The notes: generated from the sequence alone by a model not told the origin. A stretch of DNA of 64,000 bases from Gracilaria vermiculophylla (GCA_019155205.2 JAHNZQ020000308.1:3465618-3529617), one strand, 5' to 3'. Positions 39,358-49,924 are shown, numbered from the stretch's first letter. Translations and numbers: made by a program.

Positions 39358-42086
39358 CGGGCGCATGATCATTGTGCGGTCATGTACGGTGTCTGCGCCG
39401 TTGCCCTGTTACGCTGGGGAGTAAAGGGAAACCGGGTTTACGAGCATGAATTAATCATTGACTGCGCGTGTGCAGTGATTATGTACAGTATTACATGATA
39501 GGTAGCATAGAGCGTTGGTATGCGCTAGAAAGTGAAATAAGGTGCAGACAAACAAGAAATGATGTCATTGCGTTGCAAGGTATATGCGCATTGTCAATGC
39601 GTGCACAAAGAGCAGGTGGGCGCTGTGAGAAGCTGTTGTGAAAGATTCAAGTGCGGCGGCCGCAGTGGGTGCAACGTGAAACGCACACAACGCGGAAACA
39701 GGCTCTGCGGCTTGCGGAAATTGCGTTTCACAACTTGATCTAAAATACAGCACACAAAATACCAAGCACCTCGTTGGTGCGTTTCTGGCCAAAAGCGGCC
39801 ATGAGCGCAATGCAATATGGAGGAGAGCGGTTGCGGCATGTGTGAGAGATGCTTACACCTAGCCAGCTAGCGCGCCCCTTTCTTCATGCTGTCACCCTGT
39901 TTGCTAAACGCACTAAAAGCTTTCAAACAAAAACTTGCAACCAACGAAAAATGTACCTTCCTGCAGAAAAAGCATCAGTGTTTCTCCCACGTTGTCGTCT
40001 TTGTGTACATATTTCTAAAAATAACATAGCTAGCACTTTATTGCTCCATCTCCGGTATCACACTCAGTGTAGAATAGAAATACCAGCAGCCAGAATGAAT
40101 GCAAAAAGCGCATTTTCAGCGCAGCGCGTACGTTCCCACGTATTTAGTCAGTATTTGTGTATCAATACGAACTTCAAGGTCCTGAAAAGCATTTTTAGTC
40201 TCGCTGCAGTTCGAATCGCCCGTAATGGCTGCGCTTACACCGAAAAGGCAGAAAAACATCTTGATATCCTCGCAGCTTGTTTCTTACGCCGTCAAAAAGA
40301 ACTTGGTTATCTTCATTTTTTGCGTATTTGCGTATTTGCGTATTTGTTTCGTTTCCAAGTAAATAATTATTTATTGCACTGTAGTTTAAATTCAGTTCAT
40401 ATTAAACCTTAATGCACAAGAGCTCTCCGAAATTTTAGTTGGCGAGTGGTTGTCTGAAAGATGTTCTAGAACAAAACACGGGCCATGGGCCGTGAGTGCT
40501 TGGGCGCCCGAGCAAAACGAAAGCAGTATTCAGTTCTGGAGGTTGCATGGTGCAACACGGTGCGTTTGCGTTTGGGGTATGTTTTCGCCGTATGGGGCGG
40601 GAACGTACAGCAATTGGTAAGCACGAACTGACACACGAGACGAAACTCGTGAGGCTTTGCACTTTTGGAAGTGGTGTTTTGTGACTTGAGAAGACGCCGA
40701 GAAAAGCAAACGTATACAACGTCCATCATGCTTTTCGTGGGTACGGGCGGCGTACATTCGCTTCAGCACGACTGCCGCTCGCGCTTCCCACTCAACATTC
40801 GAAAGCCGTTCTCGGAATGCATGCAGCCCAACGGTAGGAAAACCGTGGAGGGGGCAGAGAGTTGTTGGATCGGGGGTGGTCCGCAGAGAGACAGACTGCG
40901 ACTGCAATGATGTTGGTGCACTTGAGGATCGAGGTAGGGCGATGGACGCGAGCGAGATGGCGCGTCGTGCACAGCTGCTGTGGCGAGGCGCACTCGTCGA
41001 GCAAAAGCCACACGCAAGGTGGCGACCAGCGCGCGCAAAATGCTACTGCGCTGTTTTCACGTTGCACCCCGTGGCCGAATGAACGACTCTTGAGCGCCGT
41101 GCTTGGTGTGTTGGGAAGCGTTTGTTATGTTGCAAGCTCACTTTGATCTGCGCCCGGTGGCATGGACAGAGTGGTTACGACAAGTTAGTGCTTGGCGATA
41201 CATAATAAAGAACACCCAATTGCCGACTTGTACGCTGCAAGTACATCGCAGCGCGAATTACACTCGTCGCCGAAAGCCGTTCGGCGCGCAATGTTGGACC
41301 GCACCGGTCGGCTGATTGCGCCGCAGTGGATAGGGCGTGTTTTGCAATGCGCTCGAGGTACGAGCGATGCGCCGCCCATTTCGGCGGTGCTACTTCAGTC
41401 ATGCGCGCTTGCAGAATGCATTCACGGCTTCCAAATCAAAACGGGGGGCGGCACCACGCACGGGCCGAAAACAACGTCGCCAGACAAAGCTACACGCGCA
41501 CGCCAGAGAGCAAAAGGCACAGGATGCGCGGCAGTTGCGCGCAAAAGATCTGCTTGCGGGAAAGCCAGTCGTCAACGCGTCTTCACCCAATCAAACAGCA
41601 ACACGGGCGCGGAGCTTTGCAGCACCCGCCCGCGTCAGCGACAAAATCAGCTTGTCGAATGCACAAGGCGCAATCTCACGCACTGCTGATACCATGCTGT
41701 GCCGCGGTCTGCAGACGGAGCACGTCAGCCCTTCACTTCGCCGCTTGCAACACAACGTGCGCTGCCTCGCGCTGCGGGCCGCGCGCGCCGATCGGCTTGC
41801 AGAATGCCTTTTCTCCCCACGCCCTGCACTTGCCCGACTTGCAACAGTCCCAGCCAGCCAGCGCGCCAAAACATCGAATCAGAACAAACCATGCAAATTA
41901 TGCACATCACTCTCCCCGCCGCTCGCTCTAAGTGGTTGCTGCTGCATGCCGTTCGCACGTCAACTCCACCCAACCGAGAGCCACTCCGCGCCCCGCACTC
42001 AACTCGGTACAACTTTCACGCCAAGTGGGTGCGGCAGTGCAACAAGCATGCGTATGCGTGTCTTGTCACACGCCTCGTTTCCACAC
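39358..42086. other. Gene-free stretch
   Basis: About 2.7 kb with only overlapping frames on both strands and no family motif. A short 9-base tandem (TTTGCGTAT, three copies) lies near 40317-40346. The last 400 bases before 42087 are CpG-richer and Ala/Arg-coding in all frames, which I read as promoter-proximal sequence. Confidence 0.5.
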
Positions 42087-42094
42087 TATAAATT
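42087..42094 (+). promoter_or_regulatory. TATA box of the 42238 gene
   Basis: TATAAATT lies 151 bases before the ATG at 42238. Two CCAAT motifs (42193 and 42203) fall after it, inside the presumed leader. The position implies transcription from about 42118 with a leader near 120 bases. Confidence 0.5.
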
Positions 42095-42237
42095 TTCAAT
42101 TGCCACGGCCATCGTGCATAGCTTCAAGTGGCCACGCGTTGCCGCTTTCCCCGCCTTGTTGTGTCCATGTCTTGAGTGAAGCCCCACGCGGACCAATACA
42201 CCCCAATCACCAGCGGCTGAGCGCACACTTGCACATC

Positions 42238-43116
42238 ATGGCTTCTCGGCTCGCGCCTCATCTGCGATCCGATGACGACGGCGGCGATCTTGCGCAAGCT
42301 TGCGACCTCATGCTGACACCGCACCCGGCTGTGTGCAAACGCCAGCTTCAGGAGAACGGCAACGAGCACCTGGCGGTAAACCAAGCGTCGCACGCAATTA
42401 TGCCGCCAACCCAGCCAAGCGAAGACAACGCGGACGCGGTCGCTGCCACGCAAGGCGCTTCTTCGGGCCGCACAGGAAAAGGCGACGAGAAGAGGCGCAG
42501 CATCAGGGGGCGCACACGTCGCCACTACTCGAGAAAGAAGGCCGCCTTTCTGTCGTGCACGCCCGCTCTTGAAAAGAACGCCAACGAAATGAACGTGGCC
42601 ATCAAGAAACAATGCAGAAGATCGTGGGTGCGGTGCGCTTCGGCCGCGATGGACGTGGGCGCCGGTGGCGCGGGTGCGCCGCGCGCGCCGCACGTTGGCC
42701 GAGCGGCGTCCGAGCCGTGCATGGCGCGCGCGGAGCGCTTGAATCGCTTGGCGCGGGGCAACCAAAGTTGCTTGAATCCAATGCGCTCGTTTCAGAACAA
42801 AGCGCCTCACGAAATGCATCGCGAGGTGGTGCAGAAACTGAGTGCGAGTGACGACGGGCGCGCCAGGGTGTTTGGGCAGCTCTCCTTCGGCGTGGTGCGC
42901 TTGCTGTCCGAGGAAGACGTGCTGCAGAACGAGGACGGTGCAATTCTACGCGGCGGCGTGCACAAGACCAAAAGCCTGTCCAAGCGCGGCAGCTTGGAGG
43001 AGCATTACGAAAAAGGAAGCCTCAAGGACCTGGAGAGGAGGGTGAGGGGCAAGCACGGCAGCGGTGGGCTGGAGAGCGTAGACGGCGAGACGTGCGAGCA
43101 GCGCCCGTCGCAGTAA
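42238..43116 (+). CDS. Basic protein of unknown function
   Basis: 292 residues from ATG at 42238, preceded by a TATA box at a suitable distance. The first 80 residues are mixed (MASRLAPHLRSDDDGGDLAQ). A basic patch (RRSIRGRTRRHYSRKKAA, about residues 82-101) could be a nuclear or nucleolar signal. A better-ordered C-terminal third follows, with a hydrophobic strand pattern (RARVFGQLSFGVVRLLSEED) and a charged helix (SLEEHYEKGSLKDLERRVR). No Cys/His pattern, membrane span or catalytic motif is seen. I do not recognise a family. GC-rich context means the antisense frames are open too, but the promoter element and ordered C-terminus favour this strand. Confidence 0.58.
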   Translation: MASRLAPHLRSDDDGGDLAQACDLMLTPHPAVCKRQLQENGNEHLAVNQASHAIMPPTQPSEDNADAVAATQGASSGRTGKGDEKRRSIRGRTRRHYSRKKAAFLSCTPALEKNANEMNVAIKKQCRRSWVRCASAAMDVGAGGAGAPRAPHVGRAASEPCMARAERLNRLARGNQSCLNPMRSFQNKAPHEMHREVVQKLSASDDGRARVFGQLSFGVVRLLSEEDVLQNEDGAILRGGVHKTKSLSKRGSLEEHYEKGSLKDLERRVRGKHGSGGLESVDGETCEQRPSQ

Positions 43117-43727
43117 CGTAGTGTACACATAATCTGTAGCATTAATGCCCCTGAGCAAGGGGACCTCACGCGGAGACGATGCCGTTTGTAAACGTAACCA
43201 ACTGTACTGATGTGTGTGAGATGGAGGGCGGAAGGGAGGCACGAAGCGCTCGGGGTGGGGTGGGGCGCGCGGCGGCGCGTCATGCCCCGAGGAGGCCGCG
43301 CGCCGCGGCGAACGGCGCCGCAACGGCGCTCGCGCGCGCGGCACGCAATGCGCGCAGCGTGCGCGCCCCAAAAAAGGCGCGCAGCAGGCAGCCGTCACCA
43401 GTGCGCGGCGCTGTGGAAAACTGCATTACATCTGCTGCGCGCGGCAGCGCTCCCGCCTCGCTTCACTTACGAAGCACACGTGCGCCTGTCAACCGCCACG
43501 CACGCGCGCACACCCGCCGCCATTTCGCCCGTCTTCCTGAGTCGTGCCCGTCCCGCCGCCCCGCCGTCCCGCCGTCCCGCGCGCGTAATCCCGAGACCGC
43601 GGCCGCTGGCGCCCTCCGAGTCCCCACCCGCCAACTTGCCGCGCCCTTCCCCCCCCGCCCTGCTTCTCCGTGTCGTCTTACTTTTCCACCCACCCCGTCG
43701 CCCCCCGTGCGCGCCGCCTTTGGCAAC
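43117..43727. other. GC-rich leader region of the hydrolase gene
   Basis: 611 bases. The hydrolase frame stays open upstream of its ATG through Arg/Ala/Pro-rich sequence, with pyrimidine-rich sequence just before the ATG, which resembles an untranslated leader. No TATA box was seen. Confidence 0.5.
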
Positions 43728-45878
43728 ATGTCGGACGGCGTGGACCCGCTTTCCTCCGCCGGCATGTCTGAGCTTGCCAACTTCGTCATCCGCCCGCCGC
43801 GCGCTCACTACTCGCGCGCAGAGCTCGGCGACCGCGATTTCGTCGTAGACGGTGTGGCGGCGCAGCGTGTCGACTCCACCCTCATCAACCGCCGCGGCTT
43901 TATGTTGCAAGCCTCTCGGTACACCCCCGCCCATCTGTCGGAGGACGCACCCACAGTCGTCTACCTTCACGGAAACGGCTCATGCAGGGCGGAAGCCGCC
44001 ATGCTGCTGCCGCTCACCATCCCGTACGGCTTTTCGTTGTTTGCATTCGATTTTTCCGGCAGTGGTCGCAGTGAAGGCGAGTACATCTCGCTCGGTGTGT
44101 GGGAGCGTTACGACGTTGCCACCGTTGTGGAACACCTCGTTTCTGTCGGTGTTCAGTCCGTCGTGCTGTGGGGCCACAGCATGGGAGCTGCTACCGCCCT
44201 CATGTATTCCGGATTGGACGAGCGCTCCAGTTGCGTCAAGGGGCTCATTCTCGACTCTCCCTTCTCCAGTTTTGAAAAACTTGCCCACTTTTTGGTCTCC
44301 GAGATGCGCCTTCCGCTCGGCATCTCGCGCAAGTTGATCCTCTCGGTGGGAATCCGCGCCGTAAGGAAGATCGTTCGGGAACGAGCCGGCTTTGATGTGA
44401 TGGACATCGACCCGCTGTCGGCAACAAAGAACATAGCCGCATCGCTCCCGGCGATTTTCATCCACGGCACGTTGGATGCTGTCGTGCCATTTTCCCACGG
44501 CCAGGCGCTCTTCAAGCAGTATCCCAGCCCCGACAAGACGTGGATTCCCCTTGAGGCGTTCGAGCACGATACGCAGCGCCCGGAATCCTGCATGGACCAC
44601 GCGCACGTTTTCCTTCAACGCGTTCTCCCCGATTTTGCCCCCGGATCTCCGCAGCACTTGGAACTACTCAAAGCGCGCGGTAATTCCGCAATGCTATCCG
44701 GTCGTTTTTCTGATTCCATTTATGTGTACACCGAGGCGTTAGATGCGCTCTCGCAGACTCTGACCGACACGTCGTTTGCTAAGGCGGTTGGCGAGCCTTT
44801 ATCGCCGTCACTTCAAGATGGCTTGCCCTCTCGACGCAATCCTGCCATTGCGAGTCTGTTCCACTCAATGAGATGGCGCTCACGGGATGATTCTTCCCGC
44901 CCGCGCGAACCCATTCGACGAGCGTCTGATGAACTTCACAAGACGTACGAAAATAATTTAGCGGATGATACGTCGCAAGTTAACATCAGCCCCGAATGCT
45001 CACGGAGCGACAGCTCGGGGTGGAGCAACCGTTTTGCCAGACAAAAGTCGTTCTCGGCCAAAGGCGTGCTTCAAATTATCAAGCGTCGAGTGCGTACTGG
45101 ACGCGCTTGGAGGGCGACGTCGACAGATGTTGAAACTGAACAGTCTACCACGAATACTGCGGAACCCGAGGATGCTTCTTCGCTCCCGGACATTGCCACC
45201 ACGCCTTCTAGACGCCAGAATCGAAGCTTGAGCAGAACTGAGCGCTCTTCTGCCCGAATTCGCCTGCGTCACACGGTTAAGCGCGAGACTCGCCACTCTC
45301 AACAGAGACGCTCCAACGCGAAACATAGGGCGAGTGATAACCATGAGGAACTGAGGAGTAGTTCCACTAATATTTCATGTTTTGGGAGAGGCTTTCACAA
45401 ATCCGACAGGCCTCGAAAGCATCTTCTTCGGCGCTCTAAACAGGATTCTAACTCTGGAAGGAGAGATGAGTACGGTATGGTGGGGTTGGGCATTTCGGAC
45501 TGGGACATGAACTCTGAAATTAAGGCGCTGGCGCTCGCATTGCTTGGAAACCGCAGTCTGGCGCGAAGGAGGGTCGGCGATATCCAGGGCTCATTGTTCG
45601 ACGCCGTGACGAGTCTGCAACTTGATCCGTCTTGGATCAGAGGGTATCTTCGAAAGGCTGCCGCACTCCGAGAAGATGGGCGGCTGGAACAGGCCAAAAT
45701 TGTGATTATGGATGGACTGAAACAGGACTCAAATCACGCTGGTTTAAAGGACATGCTCCGCAGCATTGAGGAAGCAGTGGAAAAGGAGCAAATGACTGCG
45801 GAAGAGGACAAGGCTGAGGCCAAGGTTTGTGAGAGTGACACCCAGTCTCTACCGAGCGCAGTGGCGGGATCTTGTTGA
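43728..45878 (+). CDS. Alpha/beta-hydrolase (BEM46/ABHD17-like) with split TPR-like C-terminus
   Basis: 716 residues from ATG at 43728. Residues 70-300 are a complete alpha/beta-hydrolase: oxyanion loop YLHGNGS (79-85), nucleophile elbow GHSMG (Ser151), Asp250 in FIHGTLDAVVPF and a His near 280 or 291. Residues 311-345 form a TPR-type helix pair (LELLKARGNSAMLSGRFSDS). A Ser/Arg-rich insert of about 230 residues separates this from a second helical unit (LALLGNRSLARRRVGDIQGS, then YLRKAAALREDGRLEQAK), giving a TPR cluster like those of HSP90 co-chaperones. Relatives include depalmitoylating and peptidase-type serine hydrolases. The substrate is unknown; the TPR part suggests a protein partner. 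The insert's codon use is less GC-biased than the rest. Confidence 0.92.
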   Translation: MSDGVDPLSSAGMSELANFVIRPPRAHYSRAELGDRDFVVDGVAAQRVDSTLINRRGFMLQASRYTPAHLSEDAPTVVYLHGNGSCRAEAAMLLPLTIPYGFSLFAFDFSGSGRSEGEYISLGVWERYDVATVVEHLVSVGVQSVVLWGHSMGAATALMYSGLDERSSCVKGLILDSPFSSFEKLAHFLVSEMRLPLGISRKLILSVGIRAVRKIVRERAGFDVMDIDPLSATKNIAASLPAIFIHGTLDAVVPFSHGQALFKQYPSPDKTWIPLEAFEHDTQRPESCMDHAHVFLQRVLPDFAPGSPQHLELLKARGNSAMLSGRFSDSIYVYTEALDALSQTLTDTSFAKAVGEPLSPSLQDGLPSRRNPAIASLFHSMRWRSRDDSSRPREPIRRASDELHKTYENNLADDTSQVNISPECSRSDSSGWSNRFARQKSFSAKGVLQIIKRRVRTGRAWRATSTDVETEQSTTNTAEPEDASSLPDIATTPSRRQNRSLSRTERSSARIRLRHTVKRETRHSQQRRSNAKHRASDNHEELRSSSTNISCFGRGFHKSDRPRKHLLRRSKQDSNSGRRDEYGMVGLGISDWDMNSEIKALALALLGNRSLARRRVGDIQGSLFDAVTSLQLDPSWIRGYLRKAAALREDGRLEQAKIVIMDGLKQDSNHAGLKDMLRSIEEAVEKEQMTAEEDKAEAKVCESDTQSLPSAVAGSC

Positions 45879-46441
45879 TCACCGCTGCACGAAAGTGGCT
45901 GGGCGGAATGATTAACTCAAGTACTAATGTGTTTTCGCCGTTTTATGTAAACCACTACGTTATGAATTGTCGTGAGTTATCTTGCGAATCGTGTTTACTC
46001 TGTCAAATGGTGGGTTCGTGGGGGACTCTGTGCGAAACGAGTGAAGTTCTGAGCCAAGACAGCGCAAGGTGGCCCGAAGCGCAATGGAGGGTGTGGTCAA
46101 ATGCTCCGCAACGTGTTCGAGTGCATGCGGTGGTGCAGCCTTGGCCTCGCAATGAAACGCAAACAGTTTACCGTCCGTCGCGCTGCCGCTACCGAACTGA
46201 GCAAAAACCAGGAGCCGAAGCTGGCAAGCAGCTCGCACGAGCGTTCTCCGCACGAGCGCGCGCGCGCCCACCACCGCGACTGGCGCGGCGGCCGCGACAC
46301 GGGCAGAGGCGGCGCGCTCACTGCGGGCGACGTGCGCGGCGCTCTCCGACGCTGTGCACGACGGCAAAAGCTGCTCGCGCGCGCGACGCGAGTCGCACGC
46401 GCCCAACGCGCGCAGCGGCGCCAGCGCGGCCGCGCAGAGGC
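45879..46441. other. Intergenic GC-rich stretch
   Basis: 563 bases between two convergent genes with no motif seen. The second half is rich in GCGC and open in most frames because of base composition. Confidence 0.5.
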
Positions 46442-46729
46442 CTAGAAGTCGTGCGGCGCGGCGGCGGCGGCGGCGCGCTTGTGCTGCACGGGCGTTGAGA
46501 AAACGTGCAGCGGCGCGGAGCAGGGCTTGGTGAGCTGGCAGAAGAGCGTGGAGCGCCGGGCGGCAATCTCCGCGGCGGAGGGCCGCACGACGTGGCGGAC
46601 GGACTGGGCGCCGAACTTGTGGCCGGCGGGCGCCGGCAGGGCGGCCTGCGGCGGCTGGTCCAACTCATCGGCGGACTGGTCGTCGTTGGGCAGCGGCGCG
46701 TAGTGGTGGCGGCTCGCAAGGGAGCCCAT
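46442..46729 (-). CDS. Possible small N-myristoylated protein
   Basis: 95 residues from ATG at 46729; the frame extends upstream but without an ATG. The start MGSLASRHH fits the N-myristoylation consensus (Gly2, Ser6). The rest has an acidic patch (PNDDQSADELDQPPQ) and an ordered-looking segment (FGAQSVRHVVRPSAAEIAAR), then Cys-containing C-terminal sequence ending AAAAAAPHDF. No known family recognised. The region is very GC-rich and other frames are open, so coding status rests mainly on the start motif and mixed composition. Confidence 0.4.
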   Translation of the reverse strand: MGSLASRHHYAPLPNDDQSADELDQPPQAALPAPAGHKFGAQSVRHVVRPSAAEIAARRSTLFCQLTKPCSAPLHVFSTPVQHKRAAAAAAPHDF

Positions 46730-47270
46730 GGCGGCGGGTGCTGGGCGCGGGGTGCGGGGCGGCGCGCGTGGGGCGGGTGCTCGCGGCGCGGCGGCGCGGC
46801 GCGGCGCAGGCCGGGCAACTTGCAACGCGCGAGTCGAAACGGGCGGAAGTGGGGCGGTCTCGGGAGGGCGGCGCGGGGCGAACGCGAGCGCAGCCAAACG
46901 GGCGCAGCGCGCAGCGTCGCTGACAGACGGCGCAGCCAGCCGTTGAACGGCAACGGCGGCAATCTGGCGGCGGACAGAGCGCCGAACGGTGGCGGGCGGG
47001 TGAGGTGCAGTGACGAGAGCAATCACGGCGGCAGAGCGCGCGCGCGCATTCGCCGGTGAGCACCTCGCGGCGAGCGGCTGTCGCGCGCACCATCGCGGGC
47101 GCAGTGCCGTGCGTTAATGCAGCAGTCAAGGTAGACGAATCGGGATGCGCGGGCAGCCAGGTGGTTGTTTCTCTCACGGTGCAACGGGACGCGCTCTCCA
47201 CGTAGGCGAACAAGTGCGCATTAATTATCGCGAGGAACACTTTTACTTAGAAGCGGTGTACAACACATGC
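46730..47270. other. GC-rich intergenic stretch
   Basis: 541 bases upstream of the possible myristoylated protein and downstream of the Hint gene. Frames are open by composition only. No TATA box was seen near 46760-46830. Confidence 0.45.
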
Positions 47271-48308
47271 TCACAACGCAGCCTTCTCAGACACGTCCAT
47301 CGCATTGCGCAGCACTGAAAACGCCGCGCGAACCGGCGCCAGAAGAGCGTGCGCCATCGTCGGCTCAACCGCCGTCGTGTACGTCGTGCTCACGATGTCG
47401 TTCACAATAATATCCCCGTCCAGCGTCTGCGGATTGTACAGTCCGGTCTTCCACACGCGCTTCTTCGCCAGCACAGCTTCGTACGACCCGTCACTGAGCG
47501 CAAGCTTCATGCCAAGCTTGACCTTGCCCGCAGCCATCGCCACGCCATCCGCATAGATGTAATGCGAGGCAGTCAATGAAATGGAGCTACTTTCAGTATC
47601 AAGTTGCACGAATTGGTACTTTGAGCGCGCATCAGCATGCGTCCAAGCGAAAACGGACGAAAACGAATCTCGAGAAGTCTGCACTTGATCGCCAACACTC
47701 AACTGGTCCATCCTGCGCACCGATCCGTCCCGTAAACGAACCTGCGCATCAGCTGGGAAACACACTTTATCCGTGATTCCGGTCTGAGAATAGAAGCATC
47801 TATCCGATACGATGAGGTACCGGTCATCGTCATCCAGTTCGAAATCATCATCGTCGTCTCTTGACAGTGCGGTTTCTCTGCCGAAAACGTTCTCCCACTC
47901 AACGTCTTCAACGTCATCATTGGGCTTCAAAAAGATGAGTTCATCACCATTTTTGAGACTGTACGCCTCACATTCAATGTCGCCGCCATCAACTTGTCCA
48001 ACGAGAAACGATCCCACGTCGCTACTTCTCCCGGAAAAGTATTCGACCGCCGCGGATGAATTGGCAGGCACGCTACCTCCGAATGTATTCAGCGTGATGG
48101 TTCCGTCTCCTTCGCAATCCTTGTCTTCCATCTGGATATCGCCGGCACCAATCTCCGCCTTCTCGGTGTCAAACTCAATTTTGAGTGGGCAGGAAGGGCC
48201 CTCAACTTGACGTCGCGTGAAAGATCTGTCATTGAGATCCCCAAGATCGAACCCTGCCCGCACAAGCACCACCAGCGCAAGGAGCGACAACAAAACAACG
48301 TGCTTCAT
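47271..48308 (-). CDS. Secreted hedgehog-type Hint (autoprocessing) domain protein
   Basis: 345 residues from ATG at 48308, giving a signal peptide MKHVVLLSLLALVVLVRAG; the earlier frame lacks a hydrophobic start. Residues 20-180 are a Cys-poor, acidic extracellular region with a run of Asp (151-162). The Hint domain begins at Cys183 (KVCFPADAQVRLRDGS), the nucleophile position of hedgehog GCF. LSVGDQV, LTASHYIYADG (Thr246 and His249 of the TxxH motif) and IVNDIVSTTYTTAVEPTMAH follow. The final part matches the end of the hedgehog Hog domain (WAHRAFAPFR-like, here MAHALLAPVRAAF). The family cleaves itself at the Cys by an N-S acyl shift. The usual Gly before Cys is Val. A role in extracellular matrix or signalling is inference. 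Confidence 0.92.
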   Translation of the reverse strand: MKHVVLLSLLALVVLVRAGFDLGDLNDRSFTRRQVEGPSCPLKIEFDTEKAEIGAGDIQMEDKDCEGDGTITLNTFGGSVPANSSAAVEYFSGRSSDVGSFLVGQVDGGDIECEAYSLKNGDELIFLKPNDDVEDVEWENVFGRETALSRDDDDDFELDDDDRYLIVSDRCFYSQTGITDKVCFPADAQVRLRDGSVRRMDQLSVGDQVQTSRDSFSSVFAWTHADARSKYQFVQLDTESSSISLTASHYIYADGVAMAAGKVKLGMKLALSDGSYEAVLAKKRVWKTGLYNPQTLDGDIIVNDIVSTTYTTAVEPTMAHALLAPVRAAFSVLRNAMDVSEKAAL

Positions 48309-48727
48309 ACTGTTTAGAAACGTGCAAGATGGGCAACGAACACAAGCCAACCCAAACGAGGTCTTGAAAAGCGTATGGCACGGGGCTGGAGGCCGAGCAG
48401 CGTAACGGTTCCAGTTAAGAACTCAACCGCCAGCACCGAGATAGTTTGACGTTGCGCTGATAAACGCGTAACATGTGTACACCGAACAGCGCAGATACTT
48501 CACAACGGCGATCAACATGTTTGCCGCAGGGATCCGTGCAAGTGTAACTTACAAGACGCAGTCGCCATCCCACGCAACGGTCACCAGCGTGTTTGGCGGG
48601 GGCAAGTGGCGCTGTCAGTCGCGGGTCTCGATGACGTGCAACGACGCGCCATTTTTGTAAGCAAATCCACTGGCTGCGATGGCATGAGCGGCACGTCCTT
48701 TTTTTTTTTTTTACCAAACGCGCCTTG
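48309..48727. other. Intergenic stretch with a T-run
   Basis: 419 bases between two same-strand genes. Holds a T-run (48699-48711) next to the GT34 stop, which may mark its 3' end. Nothing else seen. Confidence 0.5.
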
Positions 48728-49924
48728 TCAGAGCTCGTCATGCGAACGCCCTTCATCTTCGCCTTGGTCGTCGTCTCCGAGTGCGCCGCCCAGCGCGCCT
48801 AGTTCGACAGCCTCGTCGTACTCGCTGTCCGCCGCCAGCTGCTTCTGTGCATCGAACTGGACGCTGTCGCGATTCCAATCGTCGGTGTCGTATTTGTCCT
48901 TCCAGTCCGGCATCCAGTAGTATCTGAGCGCCACGTGGCGATAGCGAGAAGGCGAAGACATGAGCATGGGCGCTTCCTCCAATTTTCGGCGTCTTGCATC
49001 ATCTGGCGGGCATTCTGAATCTTTTGCCTCTTCCGTATCCTGTATGCATTGACCGCTGTACATATTCAACATATATTGAGTTCTAAAGAAGGGCTGCACG
49101 TCTTCTATGTCATCCACAGTAGATAATATATCAAATTGATTCGCTATTGCTAACGCTCCTGGCACCGTGGCTTCGTACAACTTGCCGGCCATGTGGAGCA
49201 CAAAATCGCCCGGTCGGTATTCTTCAGTGTACACATTGATGGTCCACTTGGGCAGGTATTTGACATGGTCGTTCGAATCCGATTCGGCATTGAGAAAGTG
49301 TTGAAAGGCACTCTGATCCAATGCACGAGCGCTGTCAAACTCTCTGGCCGCATAAACGCGTTTCAAAAAGGTGAGCGTCCACTTGGAACACTTGAAAAGT
49401 ATAACGCCGGCATTTATCATGAGCCAGTCAGCGGTAATCGCCATATCGTATCTGTCGTCAATCACGTCTGTGAGCGGAACGGTGTGGTTCACAATCATGG
49501 CGTCTGCGTCTGACCACAACAACCAGTAGCCTTTCCTCCCAATGCAGGCGGAGAGCGCCAGTTTGATCTTGCCAAACGTGGGCGCTCTCTGGTCGATCTG
49601 AAAGTGGGTGTTTGGCGTGTAGCACACGCCATCGCGCGTTACGGCGCCTTGATCTGAGCACCTTGCGCGCAGATACAGGCCGTGCGTCTCTTCCGGCGTG
49701 TGCGACACCATCTCGTACCCATGGCGCGCCGCGTATCGCTGCTTGTTGGCAAGCGTCAGAGAGCCCAATTCGGCGAAGAACGGAGCGTTGTCGTGGAGGT
49801 GAAGCAGGGCGATCCTCCGCGGCGGGTCCGCGTGCGCCGCAAGCGCCGCGCACGCCAGCAGCGCCGCGGCTGCAGCGATGGCGGCGCGCACCCGCCGCGA
49901 CGAGGACGGCATCCCGCGACGCAT
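48728..49924 (-). CDS. Glycosyltransferase family 34-like (GMA12/MNN10/xyloglucan type), type II membrane
   Basis: 398 residues from ATG at 49924 (49912 is an alternative). A short basic start and one Ala-rich hydrophobic segment (AAIAAAAALLACAALAA, 14-30) form a signal anchor or signal peptide for Golgi entry. The catalytic region has RRIALLHLHDNAPFF, NKQRYAARHGYE, GKIKLALSACI, the DxD metal/nucleotide-sugar site (WLLWSDADAMI, Asp139-Asp141), INAGVILFKCSKW, DQSAFQHFL and the late FVLHMAGK, all in GT34 order. GT34 enzymes add alpha-linked galactose, mannose or xylose to glycans from UDP- or GDP-sugars. The donor cannot be told from sequence alone. The C-terminal 60 residues are acidic and disordered. 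The gene has no intron. Confidence 0.88.
   Translation of the reverse strand: MRRGMPSSSRRVRAAIAAAAALLACAALAAHADPPRRIALLHLHDNAPFFAELGSLTLANKQRYAARHGYEMVSHTPEETHGLYLRARCSDQGAVTRDGVCYTPNTHFQIDQRAPTFGKIKLALSACIGRKGYWLLWSDADAMIVNHTVPLTDVIDDRYDMAITADWLMINAGVILFKCSKWTLTFLKRVYAAREFDSARALDQSAFQHFLNAESDSNDHVKYLPKWTINVYTEEYRPGDFVLHMAGKLYEATVPGALAIANQFDILSTVDDIEDVQPFFRTQYMLNMYSGQCIQDTEEAKDSECPPDDARRRKLEEAPMLMSSPSRYRHVALRYYWMPDWKDKYDTDDWNRDSVQFDAQKQLAADSEYDEAVELGALGGALGDDDQGEDEGRSHDEL

Noticed and set aside
40195..40240. GTTCGAATC resembling a tRNA T-loop
   Set aside because: No matching acceptor stem, D-arm or anticodon arm at the required distances.
40317..40346. Three copies of a 9-base TTTGCGTAT unit
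   Set aside because: Too short to be more than chance microsatellite growth.
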